From assembly GCF_947581785.1 (NCBI RefSeq), contig NZ_CANPVO010000023.1:51250-115249 (forward strand): DNA of 64,000 bases. Direction: 5' to 3'. Positions 27,107 through 36,012 of the stretch are shown here, in pieces. The translations under genes were made by a program, and so were the position numbers. The DNA comes from Candidatus Palauibacter polyketidifaciens (GTDB lineage: Bacteria > Gemmatimonadota > Gemmatimonadetes > Palauibacterales > Palauibacteraceae). The notes beneath the pieces are model-generated. The model saw only the letters and a program-made list of their open reading frames with translations. It had not been told where the DNA came from and ran no database searches. The stretch's first letter is position 1. Every line of letters begins with the position of its first letter.

Positions 27107-28642
27107 CTACGGAGCGACGCACTGGAAGCTGTCTTCGCGCTTCGGGTCTCCGGTGCCGTTGTAGGCGGCGTACGCCGGCCACGGGCACACGGGCCGCTGC
27201 ATCTCGACGCCGTTCTCGCCCTCGCCGAACTTCGTCGCGACGAGCCGCTCGGGGGCCGCGTCCTCCTCGACCCACGACTGGATCGCGGCGATCCAGTCCA
27301 CGAAGTCCGGTCCCGGGCCGCCGGCGCAGTGCAGCACGCCGGGCAGCATGAACAGCCGCGTGTAGTCGTCCGCCTCCTCGTCGCCCGCAGCCACGCCCTC
27401 GTGGTAGGCGATGGTTCCGCTGGCGGGGATCGCAGGGTCCGACCAGCCGGTCCACAGGATCAGCTTGCCGCCCGCCGTCTTGAACGCGGTCAGATCCGTG
27501 TCCGTCGCGTTGAGGATCGCGCGGGCGCGGCGCGTGTCCTCCTCCCACGAGAAGTAGTCGCTGAAGTCGTACGTGGAGTAGTCGAACTCCGGGTCGTCGA
27601 AGATGATGTACTTGTACATCTGCGTGCCGAAGGCGTAGTGGAGGTTGGGTCCGCCTGGGCCCAACTGCATCTCCCGTCCCGTGACCCACAGCTTCCACCC
27701 GCCCTGATCCGTCTCGCCTCCGAACGGGAAGCCGGGGTAGACGTGCCGGTCTCCGGCGCGGGCGCCGCCGTAGATGATCTCCGCGGCCGCCCGCTGTTCG
27801 TCGGTCAGTCCCTCGATCGCGGCGATGTCGATGTCGCATGCCATGGGGTTCGTCATGAACCCATCCTCCACGCCGTCGTTCCCGTCGCACGCCTCGAGAA
27901 TCGCGGCTTCGAGGATGGCCGCAGCCTCGTCCGTGATGACCGGCGTCGCGAGGTCGTTCGGATCGGGATACAGCGCCTGCTGCGTCTGGAGGAAGAAGGC
28001 GCCGAGGCCGGGCCAGTCGTAGGCGGGCGCCCCGGACACGATGCCGTCGAAGTCGTCCGGATAGCGCTGCGACGACATCATCGCCTGGCCGCCGCCGCGC
28101 GAGCAGCCGATGAAGTAGGAGTACTCGATGTCGCGGCCGTAGAAGAGGCGGACGATCGTCTTCGCCGTTTCCGCCGTCACGTGCACCGCTCGGTGGCCGA
28201 AGTTCACCTCGCGGTCGGGCCGGTCCAGCGCCCAGCTCGCGTCGATGCCCGGGCCCTGGTGTCCCGTGTCCGTCCCCACCGTGGCGAACCCGCGAGTCAG
28301 GACGGAGACCGGCCCCGCGAACTGGAGCGCCTGGTTCTGGACGCTCCCCACGAACCCGCCGCCGCCGCCCATGAGGAAGCGGCCGTTCCAGTCCTCGGCC
28401 AGCGGGAGGAGGAGTTCGAAGTGGATTTCCTCGTCGATCGTCCCCCGCACGCGGCAGTGCGCCGGGTCGTTCGCGTTGGCCTCGACCTCCGACACTTCAT
28501 CGAGGACGAAGCCGCTCCACGACATGGCGGTCAGTTGATCGCACGCGAGGGCGGGGACGAGGTCGACCGTGGGGGCGGGGGCGAAGGCGGTCAGGGTCAG
28601 GACGGCGGCGGACGATACCGCGAGGCGGCGCGTCGGAGTCAT
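27107..28642 (-). CDS. Secreted tannase/feruloyl esterase family alpha/beta hydrolase
   Basis: A 511-residue protein with a signal peptide (about 1-27). The nucleophile elbow is GCSRGGGQ; the catalytic Asp is expected in the ILWTGWSDPAIPASGT segment and the His is in MLPGVLHCAGGPGPD. Paired cysteines around the active site, typical of the family, are present (CDQLTAMSW, CRVRG, GCSRGG, CDGNDG). Members cleave aromatic esters such as feruloyl-polysaccharide or gallate esters outside the cell. The start ATG has GGAAAG at good spacing. It lies 70 nt upstream-to-downstream of the molybdenum hydroxylase, so joint use of aromatic compounds is possible but unproven. Confidence 0.88.
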   Translation of the reverse strand: MTPTRRLAVSSAAVLTLTAFAPAPTVDLVPALACDQLTAMSWSGFVLDEVSEVEANANDPAHCRVRGTIDEEIHFELLLPLAEDWNGRFLMGGGGGFVGSVQNQALQFAGPVSVLTRGFATVGTDTGHQGPGIDASWALDRPDREVNFGHRAVHVTAETAKTIVRLFYGRDIEYSYFIGCSRGGGQAMMSSQRYPDDFDGIVSGAPAYDWPGLGAFFLQTQQALYPDPNDLATPVITDEAAAILEAAILEACDGNDGVEDGFMTNPMACDIDIAAIEGLTDEQRAAAEIIYGGARAGDRHVYPGFPFGGETDQGGWKLWVTGREMQLGPGGPNLHYAFGTQMYKYIIFDDPEFDYSTYDFSDYFSWEEDTRRARAILNATDTDLTAFKTAGGKLILWTGWSDPAIPASGTIAYHEGVAAGDEEADDYTRLFMLPGVLHCAGGPGPDFVDWIAAIQSWVEEDAAPERLVATKFGEGENGVEMQRPVCPWPAYAAYNGTGDPKREDSFQCVAP

Positions 28643-29185
28643 GTGTCTTTCCGGGTCGGAGTCCCGCAACTCGCGCCTCCGGGCGTGACCGGCGGGTCAG
28701 GGCTCGGAGGCGCGACCGAACGGGATTACGGTGCCGCCGGGGACGCCGGGCCGCAACGGTCCCCAGGCCTGGCAGTCCGTGGCAAAACGCAGCGTCAGCG
28801 CCGCGAGCGGTGAAGCGCTCGCCTGACAAGGAGCGACGAGGGAGCATAGCAGCGCTATTCTGCATGATTTAGGGTAACTAACATATGTTACAATATGTTA
28901 TAACAACAACTGCAGTCCTCATCCCCTCTTTACGCCCCTATTCCTGAACGGGATTCCGTGCGATCCCGCTGGACGTTGGCGAACGTGGATTCCCGTGGAT
29001 CATGGACTTGCGGACATAGCCGCTCGGGCTAGCCGCAAGGTTGCCGGCATCCTTGCCCTCGATCCATTCTCCCAACGACCACACGGTTTCTCTAGTCTTT
29101 GGCGCGCGGCCCGCGCTCCCGCTCCGTCCGTGCTTCCTAAGCAGCCGGTTCAGCAGCTTGCCGTCCCAGCGGCTTCCTGCGGCGT
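28643..29185. other. Gene-poor left border of mobile region: AT-rich patch and integrase scrap
   Basis: No intact gene is seen. At 28866-28910 the base composition drops to mostly A/T, with a perfect 12-bp palindrome TAACATATGTTA (28879-28890) and a second ATATGTTA ten bases on (28893-28900). Around 29125-29170, minus strand, the frame reads WDGKLLNRLLRKHG, closely matching LDGKRLNRPLKKHG of the integrase pseudogene at 33.9 kb; the DNA is about 80% alike over some 45 bp. It looks like a second, truncated integrase copy at the left edge of the element. Confidence 0.5.
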
Positions 29186-29431
29186 CTACGCGGAGCCACC
29201 CTCTTGGCTGGCCAGCCGCTCGGCTTCGTCCGCCGCCGCCTCGATCGTGCGGAACCCCGGTCCCGACCGGTCGGCAGCCGTCGAGACCGTCCGGGACGCG
29301 GCCACCGCGTACCAACGATCCGCGCGGTCGTCTTCGCCTTCCATGCAATGGCCGCGCTCGAGCCGATACCCGACCCATTCGGCGCGGAACCGGTGAGCCC
29401 GCAGAATGACGCCCTCATCGAAATCGCTCAT
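29186..29431 (-). CDS. Small hypothetical protein of the mobile region
   Basis: An 81-residue acidic-basic mixed protein (MSDFDEGVILRAHRFRAEWV...) with no signal peptide or membrane helix and no family that I recognise. The ATG at 29431 has GGGG-containing sequence about 10 nt upstream. Composition is ordinary for a folded protein and different from shadow frames (few Arg/Ser/Pro runs). It sits directly upstream of the integrase scrap and is likely cargo of the decayed element. Confidence 0.5.
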   Translation of the reverse strand: MSDFDEGVILRAHRFRAEWVGYRLERGHCMEGEDDRADRWYAVAASRTVSTAADRSGPGFRTIEAAADEAERLASQEGGSA

Positions 29432-29613
29432 CGAATCATGCCCCTTGTCGAGGGAGAGCCTTGGGGGGTGAGGCCTGGTCAATGGCGGCTTGAGGGTCGG
29501 GGACGTGCTCCCGCGCTGGGATCGTCAGTCCGGCTGATTCTAACACGCGAGGCCTTCCCGCGCGGAACTAGACTCGTACGTTATCGGTCGAGTTCTGGTA
29601 TCTTCGAGGCGAA

Positions 29614-30204
29614 GTGTCCGTGGCGATAGCAAAGGCATGGGAACCAAGAGGACCTATGTGGCTTTGGATTTCAGCAAGTCTCTTGATCGCAGCTGCGTTG
29701 TTCTCTCCGTTTTCGGGACGTCTTCAGAGCACTGGCTTGTGGGCGGGAAAGGCCCTGGCTCCAGAAGAAGCAGTTGACGCCTGCCCCCGGGGTCTACAGG
29801 ACGCACTCACCGATGGTTGGCCAAGTACCATAGGGATGCTCGGTGGTACAATGCCGCTCGTCGCGATAGGGATTAGCTTTCTCCACGCGTGGTGGTTACC
29901 CCTCGCGATGCTCGGGGCTTGGTCTGTGCTGGTGGCGATTTTGGAGCGCACACCGATCGCGAGCCCATGGGTTGACAGGTATCTAATGATACTGCTTGAG
30001 CATGCCCAGCGGCGCGAGGCCAACTACGCTACCGCTGGTGATATCATGCGCGCAGAGGCAGCGAGGGAACTTAAGGAGCAACTGAAAGGCCTTCTCACCG
30101 TCTATTCGGGTAAGCAAGTTCGTGCTCCCTCCATGAAGATGGCGAAAGCAGCGCCGCACGGTGATGCGTTATGGCTTACTCGGAGCCGATCGGACCGCTC
30201 GTAA
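29614..30204 (+). CDS. Hypothetical membrane protein, lower-GC island cargo
   Basis: A 196-residue protein with at least two hydrophobic helices (about 14-32, LWISASLLIAAALFSPF; and about 75-108, MPLVAIGISFLHAWWLPLAMLGAWSVLVAIL) and a hydrophilic, helical C-terminal half rich in Glu/Ala/Lys. No family recognised. Its codon use and GC are visibly lower than the flanking genome, which supports horizontal origin. The start could be GTG 29614 or 29620, or an ATG at 29656; GAGGCG upstream favours one of the GTGs. Confidence 0.55.
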   Translation: MSVAIAKAWEPRGPMWLWISASLLIAAALFSPFSGRLQSTGLWAGKALAPEEAVDACPRGLQDALTDGWPSTIGMLGGTMPLVAIGISFLHAWWLPLAMLGAWSVLVAILERTPIASPWVDRYLMILLEHAQRREANYATAGDIMRAEAARELKEQLKGLLTVYSGKQVRAPSMKMAKAAPHGDALWLTRSRSDRS

Positions 30205-30363
30205 GAACAGATCGCGGCAGCCTTGGCACACGTCCGGCCGCATCCTCCGGTCGTTAATCTGTTCGCGGCGGTTGCCACCGTGAATCGTGTGGCGGGGGGG
30301 CTGTACCCAGCCGAGGGCCGTGCGACTCTCGTGTCTCTGGCAGAAGCGAACCGGCTCCCACAC
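30169..30363 (-). CDS. Possible small zinc-ribbon-like protein
   Basis: A 64-residue frame (GTG start) with a CxxH...CxxC pattern: FCQRH near residues 7-10 and VCQGC near 46-49, plus many basic residues. The pairing resembles a small treble-clef or zinc-ribbon. It overlaps the 3' end of the membrane protein gene on the other strand by 36 nt and has no good ribosome site, so it may be a chance frame or a gene remnant. Confidence 0.3.
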   Translation of the reverse strand: MWEPVRFCQRHESRTALGWVQPPRHTIHGGNRREQINDRRMRPDVCQGCRDLFLRAVRSAPSKP

Positions 30364-31047
30364 CGTGGAGAGGTGAGCTGCCGGGGGGCGACTTTGGGGG
30401 GGCGCGCAGAAGAGGGTCCGCGCCCCGTGGGATGCCCGCCCTGTGCACGGGATTCGGGGAACCCCGTCAACGGCTTGGACCGGCGTTGCGGTCTCGACCG
30501 CCGGGGCGCGTCAGGTCTAGCGGGCCGCTGGGTCTCGCGGGCACCGGATGTCCCGTCGTGCTCGGACGAGCGTGTCACTGGCCCGTCCAGCCGCTAGATT
30601 CGCCGCAGCAACGCTTGGTTCTCCTACCTCAGCCGTTCGACACGCCACCGCAAGGCCTTGATCTCGGATTGCCGCCGTTGCCGCACCCGCGCTCATCCCG
30701 ACACCTGCGCGGATAACCTCCGCAACGCCATCGTCAACCGCTCCTCTAACGCGGTCAAGGAGCTCTTCGCTTCTCTCGACACCAGTTGGACGGTGGCGGC
30801 GGGAGGCACCGCTGGCGGAGGCCGGTTCGCCTCCGGGACGGCTCATTTCGGGGGTTGTTGACACCGCCCGAAACGGTCCCCTGACTGTACGTTACGGCGA
30901 TTTCGACGACCTGATATTCCGCGCGTTGGCTCCCGCGCCGAGGGCGTGGATCATGCCTCCGGGGCAGCCGACATCTCCGCCTGGGGGGAGAGCGACGGGT
31001 CGCCGCTCAGTGGCCCGCGGCTTGCGGTTCTCCGGGGAGCCAGATGT
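30364..31047. other. Intergenic stretch of the mobile region, decayed coiled-coil frame
   Basis: No intact gene can be supported. On the minus strand at about 30560-30790 a helical, heptad-like frame (SEIKALRWRVERLR, then ENQALLRRI) is interrupted by two TAG codons; it resembles the leucine-zipper part of some transposase or DNA-binding proteins but is too short and broken to name. Confidence 0.3.
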
Positions 31048-31089
31048 GTTTTCGCGTTACGAAAACCTCTGGCCGGGGGCATCCCCCGG
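31048..31089. promoter_or_regulatory. Two adjacent perfect hairpins upstream of mobC; possible oriT
   Basis: GTTTTCG-CGTTA-CGAAAAC (31048-31066, 7-bp arms, 5-nt loop) is followed 6 nt later by CCGGGGG-CAT-CCCCCGG (31073-31089, 7-bp arms, 3-nt loop). The pair ends 51 nt before the MobC-like start. Inverted repeats beside mob genes are typical of plasmid and mobilizable-element transfer origins; the nick site itself cannot be placed. Confidence 0.4.
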
Positions 31090-31140
31090 ACCCCGGAACG
31101 ACATCCGCGTCCGCGCGCCACCAAAGGAGGCCGCCCCGAC

Positions 31141-31485
31141 ATGGTCCGTCCCCGCAAGCCCGAGGTCGAACGCCGGAGCCGCACGATCTGCGTTCGCGTC
31201 ACGACTGCTGAGGCCGCAGAGATCGCCGAGCGGGCCGCGGCGGCCTGCATGACGGAGGGCGGCTACATCCGCCGGAGGGCGCTGGGGCAGCCGGTCCATA
31301 CGGCGACTGTTCACCGTCTCGGCGCCAGGGAGTGGGTCGAACTCCACCGGATCGGCGTGAACCTCAACCAGATCGCCCGCGCCCTGAACTCCGGGGCCTC
31401 GGCACCGGCCGGAACGCTGGAGGCGGTCGAGCGAGGGGCCGAACTTGCGGCCGGTCTGCTGACCGGCGAGGCGCTGGATCGATGA
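31141..31485 (+). CDS. MobC-like relaxosome accessory protein
   Basis: A 114-residue basic protein with the layout of plasmid mobilization MobC proteins: an N-terminal ribbon-helix-helix-like strand (RSRTICVRVTTAEAAEIAERAAAACMTEGGYIRRRALG) and a helical C-terminal half (EWVELHRIGVNLNQIARALNSG). It would bind the transfer origin and assist the relaxase. AAAGGAGG stands about 10 nt upstream of the ATG. Its stop overlaps the relaxase ATG by 4 nt (ATGA). This gene is intact although its partner is broken. Confidence 0.8.
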   Translation: MVRPRKPEVERRSRTICVRVTTAEAAEIAERAAAACMTEGGYIRRRALGQPVHTATVHRLGAREWVELHRIGVNLNQIARALNSGASAPAGTLEAVERGAELAAGLLTGEALDR

Positions 31486-32545
31486 TCCCGAAGATCAACG
31501 GGCTGGGGCGCTCGTTCGCCGGAGTCGCGGCGTACTGCCTTGCACGATGCCCCGGCGCCGGACAACCGCCGTCCAAAGACCTCGAAGCGGGTCGGGTGGA
31601 CCTACACCCGGAACCTTGCGACGGTCCGGCCGGAGCGGGCCGCGCGGCTGATGGCCGTCACCGCGAAGACGGCCCCCGGCCTCAAGCCGTTGGCGGGCGG
31701 CGCGCCCGGCGGGCGGAAGCTGGCGAAGCCGGTCCTGCACACTCGCTCAGCTGGGCGAGGGACGAGACGTCCACGGCAGGAGATGAGCCGGGCGGCGGGA
31801 CGGGAGTCTGGAGGCGCTGGGGCTGGAGGGCCGCGAGGCGCTGATCGTCGCGCACCACGGCACGCGACACCCGCATGTCCATGTGATCGCGAACTGGGTC
31901 GATCCGGAGACCGGGAAGGCAGCGAAGCTCGGCAACAGCAAGCTCCGGCTGTCGCGCTGGGCCGAGGGCTACGAGCGAGAGCAGGGCCGGGTCCGGTGCG
32001 AGGAGCGGGTCAAGAACAACGAGCGGCGCCGGGCGGGGCGGGAGGTGGTTCGCAACCCGTGGGAGCGGCCGCTTAACTGGGCGCGCTACCGCCGCGAGGG
32101 GATGCTGTCCGGGCGGGCGCGGCGGGCGAGGGCGCCGCGCGAGGAGGTACGGGTCGACATTGAGGCCTGGCGGCGCGCCGAGGCGCGGGCTTGGGAGAAG
32201 GTCGAGGACGGGCGGTGGCTGGGGTTCTGGCGGCTCAAGAGTCGGGCGCGGAGGGAATGGGCCGAACTGCACAAGCGGCAGGAGGAGATGCGGCAGAGGC
32301 TCGAACGGGAGAGCCGCACCGTGCGCGGCCGGCTCCGGATCTGGCGGATCGAGCGCTCGTTGCGGGAACTCGTCGGGGCGGCTCGGGGCCGGGAGGACCT
32401 GGTTGAGGGCTGGCGCGAGGATCTCGACCGATACCACAAGCGCGAGCGGGCCGCCTTGGGCAAGGCACACGGCGAAAGCGCCCGGGAGATCGAACGGAAG
32501 GTGAGAGAGAACTACCGAAGGGTGTTGCAGGACGCGGAGCAGTAG
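31482..32545 (+). pseudogene. MobA/VirD2-family relaxase, inactivated by four single-base indels
   Basis: Joining frames recovers a typical relaxase: MIPKINGLGRSFAGVAAYCL / HDAPAPDNRRPKTS...ATVRPERAARLM / SLSWARDET / EMSRAA / LEALGLEGREALIVAHHG and RHPHVHVIANWVDPETGK, then a long Arg/Glu-rich helical tail to 32545. The metal-binding HPHVHV motif is intact. The breaks are an extra T at about 31541, a lost base at about 31740, a shift at about 31770 and an extra G at about 31800. No single frame crosses them, so no full protein can be made. Sequencing error is possible, but the neighbouring genome shows no such cluster. Confidence 0.82.
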
Positions 32546-32841
32546 GCGCAGGAGATTAGGGAACGCGAGGGGACGTGGGGCGGGCGCGCAGCCCGAGCAT
32601 CACCCGCATTGTACGGCCGCCGCCCCAGCCCCGAGGCCCCGAGTTCGGCGGGGGCGGGTTCGAACGATAACCCTTGATGTCGCGCCGGCGTGGACCCTGA
32701 TCAGCGTATCCCGTATCGACGGGAACCCGACGCCCAAATTCAGCGAGCGCTCGGGCCGACCATATCTGCGGGGGCCTCATGCCGGGAGATCCGTCAACAC
32801 GAGCTGTCGAGGATGAAAGCGAACGGTTTGATTCCCGGGAA

Positions 32842-33138
32842 CTACCTCGCAGCTTCCGCTCCATCGCTGACAAGCACCGAATCGACCAAAGCACGGACAT
32901 ACGCCCGCATTTCACAGGGGTCATCGAGATTCAGCTGAGGCACGGCCTCGGGGTTCGTGATCTGACACAATTGATCGAGGACCAGGCCAGTTTGGAGCGC
33001 GGCTTCGTCCAGTTCATCCATCCGCGATTCCATCCTGTCGAGTCTGTGACCCACACCGTCCCAAGCGCTCACGGTGTAGAAGAATAGAATCGCAAATCCG
33101 ATGATCGCGGCGGTTTGTCCGAGACCTTCCTTCTTCAT
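32842..33138 (-). CDS. Small single-pass membrane protein, hypothetical
   Basis: A 98-residue protein with one N-terminal helix (about 9-26, TAAIIGFAILFFYTVSAW) and an acidic, helical remainder (VGHRLDRMESRMDELDEAAL). The ATG has GGAGG 6 nt upstream. It starts 3 nt after the stop of the next hypothetical gene, so the two form a small operon within the mobile region. No family recognised. The preceding 296 nt (32546-32841) hold no gene that I can support. Confidence 0.6.
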   Translation of the reverse strand: MKKEGLGQTAAIIGFAILFFYTVSAWDGVGHRLDRMESRMDELDEAALQTGLVLDQLCQITNPEAVPQLNLDDPCEMRAYVRALVDSVLVSDGAEAAR

Positions 33139-33141
33139 CCT

Positions 33142-33552
33142 CTACCTCCAGCAGACCTTCGTGGCATCGGCGAGTTCTCGCGCCATCACTTGGAGCGCCG
33201 GTACCCCAAGGGCGGCGCGGTCTGGGATTCTCCCCCGGAGAAGTTCGTTGGGCTTCATGCCGGTGGATGATTCAAAGGAGTCCCGAGCGCTTCGAAAGCC
33301 CTTGAGCGCCCGGCAATCGGGACAACCGGCTTTTCTGGCGGCGTCGTCAGCACCCACGAAAGCAATCACGAGGACACCGACATGTTCTTGATCCCGGTTC
33401 TCGTCGATCATGGCAAGAATGTTCCGTCGTATCTCGCAGGTGGGGTTGCTAGAGGTAGTGCGGGGAATGAGCCCCGTGAAGAAGCCGATTCCGACAAGCG
33501 GAACGATCACGACGGCAAGAAGCAGCGTTTTGCGCGACGTGAGACGGAACAT
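33142..33552 (-). CDS. Hypothetical exported or membrane-anchored protein
   Basis: A 136-residue protein with an N-terminal signal or anchor (MFRLTSRKTLLLAVVIVPLVGIGFF) and a soluble part with four cysteines, including GCPDC (about residue 80). The start is the ATG at 33552, 5 nt after GGAGG; a GTG two codons earlier overlaps that site and is less likely. It is cotranscribed with the small membrane protein that follows 3 nt later. No family recognised; the CxxC could be redox or metal binding, but there is no thioredoxin context. Confidence 0.6.
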   Translation of the reverse strand: MFRLTSRKTLLLAVVIVPLVGIGFFTGLIPRTTSSNPTCEIRRNILAMIDENRDQEHVGVLVIAFVGADDAARKAGCPDCRALKGFRSARDSFESSTGMKPNELLRGRIPDRAALGVPALQVMARELADATKVCWR

Positions 33553-33609
33553 CGGCACCTCCTACAAGCGACCGCGACCGCAAGACCCGTTCCGTCGGTG
33601 GAGTCAGGC

Positions 33610-34490
33610 TTAGCACGGTCGCACCGGGAAGGACAGTATAGCGCCCCAGTCTTCTTGGACGCTCGCACGCCCGCGGATCAGCTGGCCGGCTAGGCTTCCG
33701 CGTCTCTGCGCTCCCCGTGTCAAATAGACCGACCAGTCGTCCATCAGCCGACGACGACGCTCGAACAGGTCCGTGCGCCGGTAGGCGGCTTCGACCTTGT
33801 ACTTGACCACGTGCGCCAGCGCCGCCTCGACCACCTCCCGGGGATGATCGGTTTTCTCCGCCGCCCAGTCCCGGAACGACGACCGGAACCCGTGCGGCAC
33901 CGCCTCGATCCCGTGCTTCTTTAGCGGACGGTTCAGCCGCTTCCCATCCAGCGCAACGCTGCGCTCGTTCACGAACACGACTGGCTCCTGCCGCCCTCCA
34001 GCTTCCGGGCCGGCTCGAGGATCTCCGGCGCCCGGCCGCACAGCGGCACCCGCTGCTCCCGCCCGGTCTTCATCCGGGTTGCCGGAATCGTCCACACGCC
34101 CGAGTCCAGGTCCATCTCGCTCCACACCGCGCCACGGACCTCGGCGCCCCGCGCCGCCGTCAGCACCATGAACTCGAACGCCAACGTGTCCACCCTCGAC
34201 GGATCCGACGCCCGCACGCGCTCGATGGCCGCGGCGACCTCCCCATGAGGCAGAGCCTTGTGGTGGGTGACGACATCGTGCTGCGGACCCAGCAGGTGAA
34301 GGATCCGGTCGCACGGGTTGTCGGTCCGCTACTCCATGGCGATAGCCCATTCCAAGACCGCACTGATCCGCATGTGGACGAACCGCGCCGTGGGAGCCTT
34401 GGAGTGCCAGATACCATCGGCCTTGGCACGTCCGACTTGCAGCGCTATGTGACCAAGGACCGACGCAGTAGCGCAGCGGTTCAGGCGAGA
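33610..34490 (-). pseudogene. Tyrosine recombinase (P4-type integrase), truncated and broken
   Basis: Joined frames give an integrase catalytic part: KAPTARFVHMRISAVLEWA, then an in-frame TAG (34329-34331), NPCDRILHLLGPQH, FEFMVLTAARGAEVRGAVW (catalytic Arg), VWTIPATRMKTGREQRVPL, a frameshift near 33985, VALDGKRLNRPLKKHG, VPHGFRSSFRDWAAEK (His-x-x-Arg), VEAALAHVV and EAAYRRTDLFERRRRLM (catalytic Tyr). The N-terminal arm-binding domain is missing at the junction with the M56 gene. It must have inserted the element bounded by it and by the scrap near 29.15 kb, but cannot act now. Confidence 0.85.
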
Positions 34491-34545
34491 TGCAGCGCCG
34501 CTCGAACGCAGCGAGGCTCTTGCCACGGACTGCTGCGGTCGCGGA

Positions 34546-36012
34546 TCAGCGCGGTTTGTCGCGCAAGCGCAGACGGGCGTTGCTGGCCTCCGCGTGGGTC
34601 CGCAGCATTCGCTCCGCCTCGTCGTGCGTGATCTCGCCTGCCTCGACGGCCGCGTGGAGCCGGCGAACCTCCATGGCCAACTCGGTGGTGAACTCCTCCA
34701 GCTTGGGAGCCCACTCCCCGAAGCGCTCCAGCACGCCTTCAAGAAGCAGCCAGGAATCCCCGGGAAATTCCTCCTTCGTGATGTCGCCCGCTCGCAGGTG
34801 CTCAGTGAGCCTATCGTGCGTAATCTCGACCTCGCGCTTGACGCGCTCGAGCTGCTCGATCGTCCTGCGGAGGCGCACCTTGGCTTCCGGATCAAGCTCG
34901 ATCGCCTGGAAGATTCCGTCTTCGTTCACGTACCCGACGCCACCTTCCGGATCGACCGCCCATTTCCCCGAGTGGACCAGGGGCGTTCCATCCCCGTCCA
35001 CCTCCCTGACCTCCACTTCCTGACTGTTCCAGCCAGCGACTCCCTCCGCGCTGACGACGCCTTCCAGGCGCGAGGCGCGCTCGGGCTCGGCCGGGCTCTG
35101 CGGGATCGGCGTGTCGCAGGCCAGAGCGAACAGGCCCAATCCGGCGGCGGCGGTGAGGATGGAAGCCCGGACTCGCGGCTTCTTCGTCGAGGTCTTGATC
35201 ATCATGAGTCTCCTTTCCATGACAGGGCGTCCGCCGCGGATCAGGGCCGGTACCGGCTCCGGGGTCCGCCGACTCCCGCCCGCGACCGCCAGGAGCAGCC
35301 GGGCGTAGCTTCGGACGGGGGTGCCGCAGGCTAGGACACGGCGGTCGCAGTCTCCTTCCACCGCGAGCCGGAGCCTGACGAGGGACCACCAGACCGCGGG
35401 GTTCCAGGGTGAGAGCGACGCGAGCAGGAGCCCCGTCGCCAGCAGAGCGGGATCCCGGGCCCGCACGTGCTCCCGTTCGTGGAGCACGACCATCTCGATG
35501 TCCCTCTCGCCGAGTTCGAAGGTCCACGACGGAAGGACGATACGGGACCGAATCAGCCCCACGACGGCCGGCCCGAATCTCTCCGACCGCAGAACTTCCT
35601 CGCCGCAGACGTCCCGCGGTTCCCACGTCGCGCGCAACCGCCGCAGGCGGAGGCAGAGCAGAGAAAAGAGGATGAGGACAAGGATGGAACCCGCGATCCA
35701 GAGGGCTCCGAGAGAATCCTCCAGCCCGACCCCGCCGAGAAAGCTCCGGCTTTGCTCAGGGAGCGACGGCGCCGGAGTTCCGAGTTCGTACAGGGCGCGA
35801 ACGGGGAGCGCGAACGGTCCGGGACCGTTCGTGGCCGCGGCGGCGGGAAGAAATCGGGGAAAGAACGGAGCCAGTCCGCCGACCCCGAGGGCGCCGAGCC
35901 AGACCCACCGGGTCGGTCGGCCGTGGGCCCGCAGACCCCGATCGAGGCACCACGCGGCCCCGCCGACGAGGCCCGCGACAATCAGCCCGTACATCATCGT
36001 GGCCAGAGTCAT
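34546..36012 (-). CDS. M56 (BlaR1/MecR1-type) membrane metallopeptidase sensor
   Basis: A 488-residue protein. N-terminal helices (about 5-22, 35-55, 103-122) and the zinc motif H178-E-R-E-H182 (VVLHEREHVRARDP) match the BlaR1 protease domain, which cleaves the partner BlaI repressor when a periplasmic signal is sensed. Instead of a penicillin-binding domain, the C-terminal half begins with a lipoprotein-like segment (LGLFALACDTPIPQ, about 300) and a helical region with two GDITKEE/GEITHDEA-like turns. So the signal is probably not a beta-lactam. It overlaps the repressor gene by 4 nt. Confidence 0.85.
   Translation of the reverse strand: MTLATMMYGLIVAGLVGGAAWCLDRGLRAHGRPTRWVWLGALGVGGLAPFFPRFLPAAAATNGPGPFALPVRALYELGTPAPSLPEQSRSFLGGVGLEDSLGALWIAGSILVLILFSLLCLRLRRLRATWEPRDVCGEEVLRSERFGPAVVGLIRSRIVLPSWTFELGERDIEMVVLHEREHVRARDPALLATGLLLASLSPWNPAVWWSLVRLRLAVEGDCDRRVLACGTPVRSYARLLLAVAGGSRRTPEPVPALIRGGRPVMERRLMMIKTSTKKPRVRASILTAAAGLGLFALACDTPIPQSPAEPERASRLEGVVSAEGVAGWNSQEVEVREVDGDGTPLVHSGKWAVDPEGGVGYVNEDGIFQAIELDPEAKVRLRRTIEQLERVKREVEITHDRLTEHLRAGDITKEEFPGDSWLLLEGVLERFGEWAPKLEEFTTELAMEVRRLHAAVEAGEITHDEAERMLRTHAEASNARLRLRDKPR

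Noticed and set aside
30517..30864. 115-residue minus-strand frame upstream of the mob genes
   Set aside because: No ribosome site, no family, and a different minus-strand frame in the same place shows a broken helical sequence; not supportable as a gene.
32649..32673. GGTTCGAAC followed by AACCC, resembling a tRNA T-arm and a possible integration target
   Set aside because: No acceptor stem, D-arm or anticodon arm can be folded around it, and the loop does not fit; likely chance.
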